DNA of 21,426 nucleotides, from NCBI GenBank assembly GCA_016280695.1, contig JAEEHG010000172.1, positions 1 to 21,426 on the forward strand. The letters are read 5' to 3'. The DNA comes from Solobacterium sp. GTDB taxonomy: Bacteria; Bacillota_I; Bacilli_A; Erysipelotrichales; Erysipelotrichaceae. Under the pieces are notes generated by a model that was not told where the DNA came from, ran no database searches, and was given only the letters and a program-made list of their open reading frames with translations. The position numbers and the translations under genes are program-made. Shown here piece by piece: positions 14,524-21,426 of the stretch (positions are counted from its first letter, which is position 1; every line of letters begins with the position of its first letter).

Positions 14524-16407
14524 TCAGGCCTCGGCAGGAACTTCCTGTTCCTGGTATGCTTCGATGATGTCCCCGACTTTCAGGTCGTTGTAGTTTTCAA
14601 TCGTGATGCCGCACTCATAGCCGTTGACGACTTCCTTGGCATCATCCTTGAAGCGCTTCAGGGAAGCCAGCTTGCCGGTGTAGATGACAATACCTTCCCG
14701 GATCAGACGGATACCGCAGTGGGAAACCAGCTTGCCGTCGGTGACCATACAGCCGCCGATTGTACCGATCTTGGAAACCTTATAGATTTCCCGGATCTCC
14801 GCCTGGCCGATAATGACTTCGGTATATACAGGCGCCAGCATGCCCTTCATGGCGTTTTCCATTTCTTCGGTAGCCTTGTAGATGATGTTGTGCAGCCGGA
14901 TGGATACACCCGCATCATCCGCCTTCTTGCGGATATTGGCATCCGGACGGACATTGAAGCCGATAATCATAGCCTTTGACGCATCGGCCAGCATGATATC
15001 GGATTCACTGATCGCACCGGCTGTACTGTGGATAACGTTAACCTTGACACCCTTGACATCCAGTTTCTCAAGCGAGGAACGGACAGCTTCGGCAGAACCC
15101 TGGACATCGGCCTTGATGATAACCGGGATTTCCTGGATCTCGCCGGCTTCGATTTCCCGGGAGAGATCTTCCAGCGACATGGCGGAAGTCCGCTTGCGCT
15201 GCTGTTCGATCTTCCGGCGGTTTCTTCTGTCGGCCAGTGCTCTTGCCTCTTTTTCGTTGTCATAGGCCCGGAAGATATCGCCGGCTTCCGGCACATCGTT
15301 CAGGCCGATAATCTCCACCGGGCTGCTGGGACCGGCAGACTTGAGTTCCACGCCGTCTTCATCGGTCATTCTTCTGACCTTGCCATAGCAGGTGCCGACA
15401 ACGACCGGGTCACCCTGCTTTAGTGTACCTTTCTGCACGAGCAGGGTTGCGACCGGGCCGCGGCCCTTGTCCAGCTTGGCTTCGATAACCGTGCCGGTTG
15501 CCAGACGGTCCGGATTGGCCTTAAGTTCCTTGACATCGGCAACAGTCAGGATAGTCTCCAGAAGTTCCGGAATACCGTCACCGTTACGGGCCGATGTATT
15601 GACGAAAATCGTATCGCCGCCCCACTCTTCCGGCATGATGCCATGGTCAGCCATCTCGCTCTTGACACGGTCCGGATTGGCATCCGGCTTATCCATCTTG
15701 TTGACGGCGACTATAATCGGCACATCAGCTGCCCGGGCATGGTCAATGGCTTCTTCTGTCTGCGGCATGACACCGTCATCAGCGGCGACGACGATGACCG
15801 CAATATCAGTCACACTGGCACCGCGGGCCCGCATGGCGGTAAACGCTTCATGACCCGGTGTATCCAGGAATGTTACCCGGCGGCCTTCAACAGAAATCTG
15901 GTAGGCACCGATATGCTGGGTAATACCGCCGGCTTCACCGCTTGCAACTTTGGTGGAACGGATGGTGTCGAGCAGGGTTGTCTTGCCATGGTCGACATGG
16001 CCCATGACAGTAACGATCGGCGGACGCTCCTGCAGCAGTTCCTCCGGATCAGCCTCTTCATCTTCAAGACTGTCTTCTTCCCGTTCCTTGACCTTGGTCG
16101 GTTCGATTTCATATTCCAGACAGATTGTCTCCACCATATCATCATCCAGGGAACTGTTGATGGTGACCATCTGGCCGGCCATAAAGAGAATCTTGATCAG
16201 GTCACTGGCATTTCTGCCGACTTTCTGAGCCAGTTCGCCGACAGTTATCCCGTCACTGTATGTGATTTCATGAATATCAATCTTTTTCCGGTTGTCCTGG
16301 AAACGGTTGTTGAAATTCCCGCCGCTTCTGCCGACGCGGCCGCGGCTGCCGTTTTTCCGGTTATTTCCTTTGCCCCCCTGGGGACGGTTATTGCTCTTCT
16401 TTGGCAT
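14524..16407 (-). CDS. infB: Translation initiation factor IF-2
   Basis: The 627-residue GTPase has an Asn/Lys/Gly/Arg-rich N-terminal tail (1-40), an IF2-N domain (about 45-100), the G domain with G1 GHVDHGKTT (136-144), G3 DTPGHE (182-187) and G4 NKMD (236-239), and the IF2 domains II to IV. It places initiator tRNA on the 30S subunit and drives subunit joining. It is shorter than B. subtilis IF2 (716) because the N-terminal region is compact. An AGAGGT SD precedes the ATG. The gap of 70 bases to ylxR leaves no room for ylxQ. Confidence 0.98.
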   Translation of the reverse strand: MPKKSNNRPQGGKGNNRKNGSRGRVGRSGGNFNNRFQDNRKKIDIHEITYSDGITVGELAQKVGRNASDLIKILFMAGQMVTINSSLDDDMVETICLEYEIEPTKVKEREEDSLEDEEADPEELLQERPPIVTVMGHVDHGKTTLLDTIRSTKVASGEAGGITQHIGAYQISVEGRRVTFLDTPGHEAFTAMRARGASVTDIAVIVVAADDGVMPQTEEAIDHARAADVPIIVAVNKMDKPDANPDRVKSEMADHGIMPEEWGGDTIFVNTSARNGDGIPELLETILTVADVKELKANPDRLATGTVIEAKLDKGRGPVATLLVQKGTLKQGDPVVVGTCYGKVRRMTDEDGVELKSAGPSSPVEIIGLNDVPEAGDIFRAYDNEKEARALADRRNRRKIEQQRKRTSAMSLEDLSREIEAGEIQEIPVIIKADVQGSAEAVRSSLEKLDVKGVKVNVIHSTAGAISESDIMLADASKAMIIGFNVRPDANIRKKADDAGVSIRLHNIIYKATEEMENAMKGMLAPVYTEVIIGQAEIREIYKVSKIGTIGGCMVTDGKLVSHCGIRLIREGIVIYTGKLASLKRFKDDAKEVVNGYECGITIENYNDLKVGDIIEAYQEQEVPAEA

Positions 16408-16477
16408 TCTTACCTCTCTTTCTAGCAGTTATGCTGCGTCAATTGTCTGTACTTCACTTCCTTCCATTGTGTGATAT

Positions 16478-16732
16478 TTACAGAACCGCTTTGATTTCTT
16501 CCCAGAATTCATCCGGGACGGACACTTCCAGAGCCCGTTCCAGAGCCCGGGTTTTGCGGGCCCGTTCAACTGCTTCAGCATCTTTTTTCAGATAAGCCCC
16601 GCGGCCGTTTGCTTTGCCCGTCAGGTCAACCAGAAGTGTTCCTTCCGGTGACCGGACGATCCGCAGAAGCTCTTTTTTCGGCAGCTGTTCGCCGGTGGCG
16701 ACACATCTGCGCATTGGTATCTTTCTCGGCAT
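16478..16732 (-). CDS. ylxR: YlxR/RnpM family RNA-binding protein
   Basis: The 84-residue protein carries MRRCVATGEQLPKKELLRIVR and GRGAYL (residues 43-48), the YlxR signature. YlxR has been described as an RNase P modulator in B. subtilis (RnpM). It begins three bases after the nusA stop, with an AAGGA inside the nusA end. Position between nusA and infB is conserved across Firmicutes. Confidence 0.95.
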   Translation of the reverse strand: MPRKIPMRRCVATGEQLPKKELLRIVRSPEGTLLVDLTGKANGRGAYLKKDAEAVERARKTRALERALEVSVPDEFWEEIKAVL

Positions 16733-16735
16733 GAT

Positions 16736-18526
16736 TTACATCATTCCTTCATCATCATAGTAGTCTTCGTATTCATCATAGTCGATATCATACTGGCTCT
16801 CTTCTTCCTCGAGCTGCTGTCTTTCGATTTCTTCCAGTTCTTCCTCTGTATATACAGGCTTGATATCAACATTGATGTCCTTACGGAGCTGCTGTTCCAG
16901 AATCTTGTTTCTGGTCTTGAACTCGTCATCATCACCCTTACGCTTCTTTCTCTTCGGCTTTTCAGGTGTTTTCGGCTTGGAGGTATCGGCCAGTTTCTCA
17001 AAGACGGATACGTATTCGTTCTTGGCGGCGATCTCTTCCAGGTCGGCCTTGATGCGCTGTTTCTTCGGTTCCGCTGCCGGTTCCGGTTCGGCCGGAATCT
17101 CCGGCTCTGCAGCCGCTTCCGGCTGGACAGGTTCTTCTGCCGGGCTTTCTTCGACAGCCGGAACTTCCTCAGCTGCCGGTGTTTCCGCAGCCGGGCTTGC
17201 CTCGGCCGGGGTTTCTTCCGGCATCATGGCCATATCGGTACGGATCTTCTCCTTGACAGCTTCCCGCATTTCTTCCGGAATGATTTCCTCTTCCGTCTCT
17301 TCCGCCGGGCTGTTTTCATTTGCCTTGCGGATCAGCTCTTCAGCTGCCTTGAGCCGCTTTTCCTCAGCTGCCCGGGCTTCTGCCTCAAGCCGCTCGATTT
17401 CACGGCGTTCCCGCTCACGGCGCATTTCTTCCCTTCTGATCTCTGCTTCAGCCAGCAGGGTATCGAAGTCCTTGCCCATTTCTTCCAGTTCGGCCCTGGT
17501 CTTGATATCAATCTTGCGGTTGCACAGCTTGACAGCCAGACGGGCATTCTTGCCCTTCTTGCCGATGGCCAGCGACAGCTGGTCCTCATTGACGATGACC
17601 AGCAGGCTCTTGTCATCATCACCCGGCAGGACGGCTTCCACTTCGGCCGGTGCCAGGGCGTTCTTGACCAGCTGCGTAATATCATCGTTCCACAGGAAGA
17701 TATCAATTTTTTCACCATGGAGTTCCTCGATGATTTCCTGAACCCGGTTGCCGCGCTGGCCGATGCAGGCGCCGATCGGGTCAATCTCATCATTGTGGCT
17801 CATGACCGCCATCTTGGTGCGTTCGCCGGCTTCTCTGGCAATGGCCTTGATTTCAACAATGCCCTGGAAGATTTCCGGAACTTCCTTTTCGAACAGGCGC
17901 TTGACGAGCATCGGGTCAGCCCGCGAGACAAGCACCTGGGATCCCTTGGTATCCTTATTGACTTCAGTAATGACGACCCGGAGTTTCTGGCCTTCCAGCA
18001 GCCGCTCACCCGGCAGTTCTGCCGATTTCGGCATCATGGCCACCGTCTTGCCGAGGTTGACCAGGGTGAACTTGTCCTTGACGGATTCGACAATACCGAG
18101 AACCATCTCATGCAGCTGGTCGATATATTCATTGTATACGGCGACTTTTTCCGCTTCCCGGATCTTCTGGCGCATGACGTTTCTGGCCAGCGTGGCAGCA
18201 GCTCTGGACATGCTGGTGATTTCCACCTTGCGGCGCACCACATCACCCAGAACGGCATCTTCCTTATATTCCCGGGCTTCTTCCGGAGACATCTCCAGTT
18301 CATCGTCCTCGACATTTTCCACGACATTGTAGAGCTGGAAAATATCGATTGTGCTGTTCTTTTCATTGATCTCAGCCTCGACGTTGATATCGGAGAGTTC
18401 CGCATCCTTCTTGTATGCCTTGCACATGGCTTCCTTCAGTGCGTCAATGACAACGCTTTCCGGAATCCGGCGCTCATCTTCAATGGCATTCAGGGCCTTG
18501 ATCATTTCCTTGTAGTTTAATTCCAT
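16736..18526 (-). CDS. nusA: Transcription termination/antitermination factor NusA, with long C-terminal extension
   Basis: The first ~345 residues are standard NusA: N-terminal RNA polymerase-binding domain, S1 domain (about 135-200), KH1 with GACIGQRGNRVQ (252-263) and KH2 with LAIGKKGKNARLA (319-331). B. subtilis NusA ends near residue 371; here 596 residues are encoded. The extra part is a charged coiled coil (about 360-402), a Pro/Ala/Glu repeat linker (435-490), a basic cluster KPKRKKRK (523-530) and a very acidic Tyr/Asp/Glu tail (577-595). NusA modulates pausing and termination. The start has an AGGAGA SD. The function of the tail is unknown. Confidence 0.97.
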   Translation of the reverse strand: MELNYKEMIKALNAIEDERRIPESVVIDALKEAMCKAYKKDAELSDINVEAEINEKNSTIDIFQLYNVVENVEDDELEMSPEEAREYKEDAVLGDVVRRKVEITSMSRAAATLARNVMRQKIREAEKVAVYNEYIDQLHEMVLGIVESVKDKFTLVNLGKTVAMMPKSAELPGERLLEGQKLRVVITEVNKDTKGSQVLVSRADPMLVKRLFEKEVPEIFQGIVEIKAIAREAGERTKMAVMSHNDEIDPIGACIGQRGNRVQEIIEELHGEKIDIFLWNDDITQLVKNALAPAEVEAVLPGDDDKSLLVIVNEDQLSLAIGKKGKNARLAVKLCNRKIDIKTRAELEEMGKDFDTLLAEAEIRREEMRRERERREIERLEAEARAAEEKRLKAAEELIRKANENSPAEETEEEIIPEEMREAVKEKIRTDMAMMPEETPAEASPAAETPAAEEVPAVEESPAEEPVQPEAAAEPEIPAEPEPAAEPKKQRIKADLEEIAAKNEYVSVFEKLADTSKPKTPEKPKRKKRKGDDDEFKTRNKILEQQLRKDINVDIKPVYTEEELEEIERQQLEEEESQYDIDYDEYEDYYDDEGMM

Positions 18527-18540
18527 TTTCTGTTTCTCCT

Positions 18541-19008
18541 TCAGATTTTCACGGCCAGACGGATAAACTCGATATCCGCCAGGGAAAATTCCGCCGTCCG
18601 GCGGGCCGCCTTGTCACGATACTCGAGGGTAACGGTATCGTTGTCGTCAATTGCTTTTATGGTGCCGGTAAACTCGATCATTTTCTTTACCGGGTGTCTC
18701 AGGCGGACATAGACATACGGTTCCGGCATGGTCCGCAGTTCACCGAGATCACGGATCTCGCGTTCTGCCCCGGGGCTGCACACTTCCAGTGTGTATGCCT
18801 CGTTCAGGGTCGGATCATCATCCAGCAGTTCCGAGATCTTTTCGCTGACGGCCGCACAGGTATCCAGATCCATGGATCCGTCTTCCTTCATGATGGCGAT
18901 CTGCAGCGTCTTTTCTTTTCCGCTGAGCCATTTGAGTTCATAGAGTCTTACGTTGAAGTCCTCCAGAACCGGCGCGATTTTCTGTTCCAGCTGTACAGTT
19001 CTGTCCAT
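18541..19008 (-). CDS. rimP: Ribosome maturation factor RimP
   Basis: The 155-residue protein begins MDRTVQLEQKIAPVLED and has RimP blocks LYELKWLSGKEKTLQIAI, CAAVSEKISELLDD and TLEVCSPGAEREIRDLGE, with a C-terminal SH3-like barrel (KAIDDNDTVTLEYRD). RimP acts in 30S maturation. The frame is open 21 codons further upstream, but that part covers the leader hairpin. The ATG at 19008 has AGGAGG three bases before it, a rather short spacing. nusA follows after 14 bases. Confidence 0.96.
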   Translation of the reverse strand: MDRTVQLEQKIAPVLEDFNVRLYELKWLSGKEKTLQIAIMKEDGSMDLDTCAAVSEKISELLDDDPTLNEAYTLEVCSPGAEREIRDLGELRTMPEPYVYVRLRHPVKKMIEFTGTIKAIDDNDTVTLEYRDKAARRTAEFSLADIEFIRLAVKI

Positions 19009-19030
19009 ATTCCTCCTATACAAACATGAA

Positions 19031-19048
19031 GGAGTGCTCACGCACTCC
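19031..19048 (-). promoter_or_regulatory. GNRA-capped hairpin in the rimP-nusA leader
   Basis: GGAGTGC and GCACTCC form a perfect 7-bp stem closed by a GTGA (GNRA) loop on the minus strand, about 14 bases before the rimP SD. The following TTCATGTTTG is a poor U tract. It could be a weak terminator or attenuator, or a 5' mRNA stabiliser. Confidence 0.55.
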
Positions 19049-19062
19049 CTTAAGACAGTTAG

Positions 19063-19091
19063 AATATACATTATTTTAAAACTGAATGCAA
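19063..19091 (-). promoter_or_regulatory. Putative promoter of the rimP-nusA-infB operon
   Basis: On the minus strand a -10 TATATT (19063-19068, 5 of 6) lies 17 bases from a weak -35 TTGCAT (19086-19091), in an AT-rich stretch right after the stop codon of the zinc-ribbon gene. The -35 matches only three positions, so confidence is moderate. Confidence 0.5.
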
Positions 19092-19097
19092 GAACAA

Positions 19098-19418
19098 TTA
19101 TGTTTCCGGTTTCGGTTTTGCCTCATAACGGAGAATTCCGTTCCGGTAGAAAGTTCTCTGCGGCATTTCGAACAGCCATTCCGACACCAGCATCAGGGTG
19201 ACAAACAGGGTTGCCTTCATATCCCGGTACATGAACCAGACCATCGGCACGGCCCCGGCCAGCAGCGCGAAATCAGTCAGGAAGACCCTTCTGAGCGGTC
19301 TGGCCGATTCAGCATTCCGGTAGAGATCCGTCCGGCAGTGCTCACAATGGAGCATGCGGTTGGTGCCGAACGGATTGGTATACAGCACTTCCCCGCAGAC
19401 AGGACATTTGATTCTCAT
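19098..19418 (-). CDS. Small zinc-ribbon membrane protein, uncharacterised
   Basis: The 106-residue protein starts with a zinc ribbon made of two CxxC pairs (Cys5/Cys8 and Cys25/Cys28). Two predicted membrane helices follow (about 45-63 and 67-84), then a short basic tail. Its ATG overlaps the polC stop codon (ATGA), so it is probably translated from the polC transcript. No known family is recognised. Coupling to polC may be positional only; a link to DNA replication is not shown by the sequence. Confidence 0.7.
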   Translation of the reverse strand: MRIKCPVCGEVLYTNPFGTNRMLHCEHCRTDLYRNAESARPLRRVFLTDFALLAGAVPMVWFMYRDMKATLFVTLMLVSEWLFEMPQRTFYRNGILRYEAKPKPET

Positions 19419-21426
19419 AAATTAAACAGGGAGATCTGATTGCTTTCCTGCATGCCGCCGAGGCATCCCATGATCTCCAGCCTTCTCAGCAGGGAGGTCG
19501 ACAGCAGCGTCCGTTTGAGAATATCTTCCTTGGAGAGAAACTCACCCTGGCGGCGGGCTTCTTCGATGCTGCGGGCTACGTTGGCACCCAGGCCGTCAAT
19601 CACCGTAAACGGCGGGATGAGGATATGACTGTCATTTTCGTCCACGGTGAAGACTGTGGCCCGGCTGCGGTAGAGATCCACATTGCTGATCCGGTAACCC
19701 CGGGCATAGAGTTCCTCGCAGACTTCCAGGGTATCGAACAGCGCCCGCTCCTTGTTGGACACCGGCTCGGAATTGCCGCTGCGGTCATTCAGGCGGCTCT
19801 GGATATTCTGCATCCTTTCCTGAATCGCTTCGAGGCCCTTTGTCATCGTATCGATTTCATAGGCATCACAGCGCAGTGACAGGAACTGGATATAGAAGTT
19901 ATGCGGTTCATGAACCTTATACCAGGCAATCCGGACGGCCATCATGACATACGCCACGGCATGGGCTTTCGGGAACATATACATGATCTTGGCACAGGAA
20001 TTGATATACCAGTCGGGAACATTGTGATCCCGCATTTCTTCCTCGTAGGCCGGCCACTTGGCGCACTGCCCCTTGGCCACCTTCCCTTTTCTGACCTGTT
20101 CCATGATGTCAAAGGCATCCTTCGGCGGCAGGTCATGATTCAGAAGATACACCATGATATCGTCACGGCAGCCGATGACTTCTTCCAGCGGATGCCCGTT
20201 GCGCACCAGGTCCTGGGCGTTGCCGCTCCAGACATCGGTGCCGTGGGTCAGGCCGGAAATAATTACCAGATCGGAGAAATTCTTCGGTCTTGTTTCTTCC
20301 AGAACGCTGCGGGTAATGCGGGTACCGAATTCCGGCAGTCCGAGGGCCCCGGTTTCGCGGTGATAGACCCGCGGATCGACATGCAGGGCATCATCACTGC
20401 TGAACAGTGAGATCGCCTCCGGATCATTCAGCGGCACACTCAGCGGATCCGTTGACGAGATATTCGTCAGCAGCCGCATCGCTGTCGGATCTACATGGCC
20501 GAGGATATCAAACTTCAGGACATTGTCGTGGATATCGTGGAAGTCATAGTGGGTCGTCTTCCATTCACTGGCCGGGTTATTGGCCGGATACTGCACCGGC
20601 GTGAAATCCTCGGCGCTGAAACGGTCCGGAATGACAATGATGCCGCCGGGATGCTGGCCGGTGGTACGCTTGACGTTCTGGCAGCCGCTGGCCAGATAGT
20701 CCTTCATGGCCCGGCGCATATTCGTGATATTCATTTTTTCACAGTAGCCGCTGACATAGCCGAACGCGGTCTTTTCAGCGACCGTACCGATCGTGCCGGC
20801 CCGGAAAACATGATCCTCGCCGAATACTTCCTTCGTAAAGGCATGCGCCTTGGCCTGATACTCATCAGAGAAGTTCAGATCGATATCCGGAACCTTGTCG
20901 CCATGGAAGCCGAGGAAGGTCTCAAACGGGATGTTGTGCCCCTGACCCTTCATCACGCCGCCGCAGTGCGGACAGACTTTATCGGGCAGATCAAAGCCGG
21001 ATTTGATTTCCGGATCCTCGATCCACTCACTGTAATGGCAGGACGGGCACACATAGTGCGGGGACAGCGGGTTGACTTCGGTAATGCCGGCCATGGTTGC
21101 GGTAAAGGAAGACCCGACCGAACCACGGGAACCGACAACATAGCCGTCCGCATTGGATTTCTTGACCAGCAGATGGGAAATGTAATAGTTGACGTAATAT
21201 CCGGCCCCGATGATGGCATTGAGTTCCCGGTCAAGCCGGTCGCTGACCTGGGAAGGAAGCACGCCGTTGAATTCGTACTGCGCTCTGGCAGTGCTGTAGC
21301 AGACTTCCTTCAGTTTTTCATCAGACCCTTCAATATGCGGCGGATAAGTACCGGCCGGGACCGGTCTGATCTCCTCCAGCTGCCTGAAGATCGCCAGCGG
21401 GTTATCAATGACTACATTGTGAATGA
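19415..21426 (-). CDS. polC: DNA polymerase III alpha subunit PolC-type, partial (N terminus beyond right edge)
   Basis: The frame is open from the right edge to the stop at 19415, giving about 670 residues of the C-terminal half. Visible are DGYVVGSRGSVGSSF, the zinc-finger cysteines (CPSC and CPHC), PDIDLNFSDEYQ with catalytic aspartates, and the conserved TTGQHPGGIIVIPD, EFGTRI, SGLTHGTDVW and YMFPKAHAVAYV blocks. All match PolC of low-GC Gram-positive bacteria. The extreme C terminus NQISLFNL contains a QxxLF beta-clamp binding motif. An in-frame ATG near 21262 is internal, not the start, since PolC sequence continues upstream of it to the edge. The 5'-3' order polC then rimP-nusA is the usual Firmicutes arrangement. 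Confidence 0.98.
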   Translation of the reverse strand, partial: IHNVVIDNPLAIFRQLEEIRPVPAGTYPPHIEGSDEKLKEVCYSTARAQYEFNGVLPSQVSDRLDRELNAIIGAGYYVNYYISHLLVKKSNADGYVVGSRGSVGSSFTATMAGITEVNPLSPHYVCPSCHYSEWIEDPEIKSGFDLPDKVCPHCGGVMKGQGHNIPFETFLGFHGDKVPDIDLNFSDEYQAKAHAFTKEVFGEDHVFRAGTIGTVAEKTAFGYVSGYCEKMNITNMRRAMKDYLASGCQNVKRTTGQHPGGIIVIPDRFSAEDFTPVQYPANNPASEWKTTHYDFHDIHDNVLKFDILGHVDPTAMRLLTNISSTDPLSVPLNDPEAISLFSSDDALHVDPRVYHRETGALGLPEFGTRITRSVLEETRPKNFSDLVIISGLTHGTDVWSGNAQDLVRNGHPLEEVIGCRDDIMVYLLNHDLPPKDAFDIMEQVRKGKVAKGQCAKWPAYEEEMRDHNVPDWYINSCAKIMYMFPKAHAVAYVMMAVRIAWYKVHEPHNFYIQFLSLRCDAYEIDTMTKGLEAIQERMQNIQSRLNDRSGNSEPVSNKERALFDTLEVCEELYARGYRISNVDLYRSRATVFTVDENDSHILIPPFTVIDGLGANVARSIEEARRQGEFLSKEDILKRTLLSTSLLRRLEIMGCLGGMQESNQISLFNL

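Noticed and set aside
17717..18520. Long plus-strand open frame (267 codons) opposite nusA
   Set aside because: It mirrors the codon pattern of nusA, has no SD or recognisable motif, and the minus-strand product is unambiguous.
1..21426. CRISPR arrays, insertion sequences, prophage or attachment sites
   Set aside because: No direct repeat series, transposase, integrase or terminal inverted repeats were seen.

Overview
The window looks like a Bacillota (low-GC Gram-positive lineage) chromosome, though with a fairly GC-rich coding style. The evidence is a PolC-type replicative polymerase, a Type VIIb-style EssC ATPase with WXG100 proteins, an Asp23-family protein, a FemAB-type peptidoglycan aminoacyltransferase, and the PolC-RimP-NusA-YlxR-InfB-RbfA and InfC-L35-L20 gene orders. 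An Erysipelotrichia-like host is my best guess; it is an inference and not proven here. Almost everything is on the minus strand, so transcription runs from right to left. The one exception is a two-gene plus-strand block at 5722-7316.

Right part (21426 to 14141, minus): the C-terminal part of polC (truncated by the window edge), a small coupled zinc-ribbon membrane protein, then rimP, nusA (with a long acidic extension), ylxR/rnpM, infB and rbfA. This ends at a strong intrinsic terminator. ylxQ, which often sits between ylxR and infB, is absent.

Middle (14083 to 7310, minus): a compact Type VII secretion (T7SS) cassette. It holds two WXG100 proteins, a ~710-residue predicted lipoprotein with an SLH-like N-terminal part and a Big2-like C-terminal domain, EssC (one intact ATPase domain and two degenerate ones), and a small YukD/EsaB-like ubiquitin-fold candidate. 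EssA, EssB and EsaA are not in the cassette. It lies exactly where truB and ribF normally follow rbfA. Convergent to it, on the plus strand, is a translationally coupled pair: a TtcA-like tRNA thiolase and a radical SAM protein with a SPASM-like C terminus.

Left part (5667 to 1, minus): truB, ribF and an RsmF-type rRNA methyltransferase form a tightly coupled operon. Then come an Asp23-family gene with its own promoter, the infC-rpmI-rplT operon with a structured leader, a tRNA-Glu(CUC), a terminator, and the start of a femX-like gene that runs off the left edge. No stretch longer than about 300 bases lacks a gene; the longest is the 173-base infC promoter and leader.

The most interesting element is the T7SS cassette, in particular the multidomain lipoprotein held in the position where the membrane components of canonical systems might be expected. 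Secondary points are probable leaderless starts for truB and femX, and similar hairpin-before-SD leaders on the two translation-factor operons.
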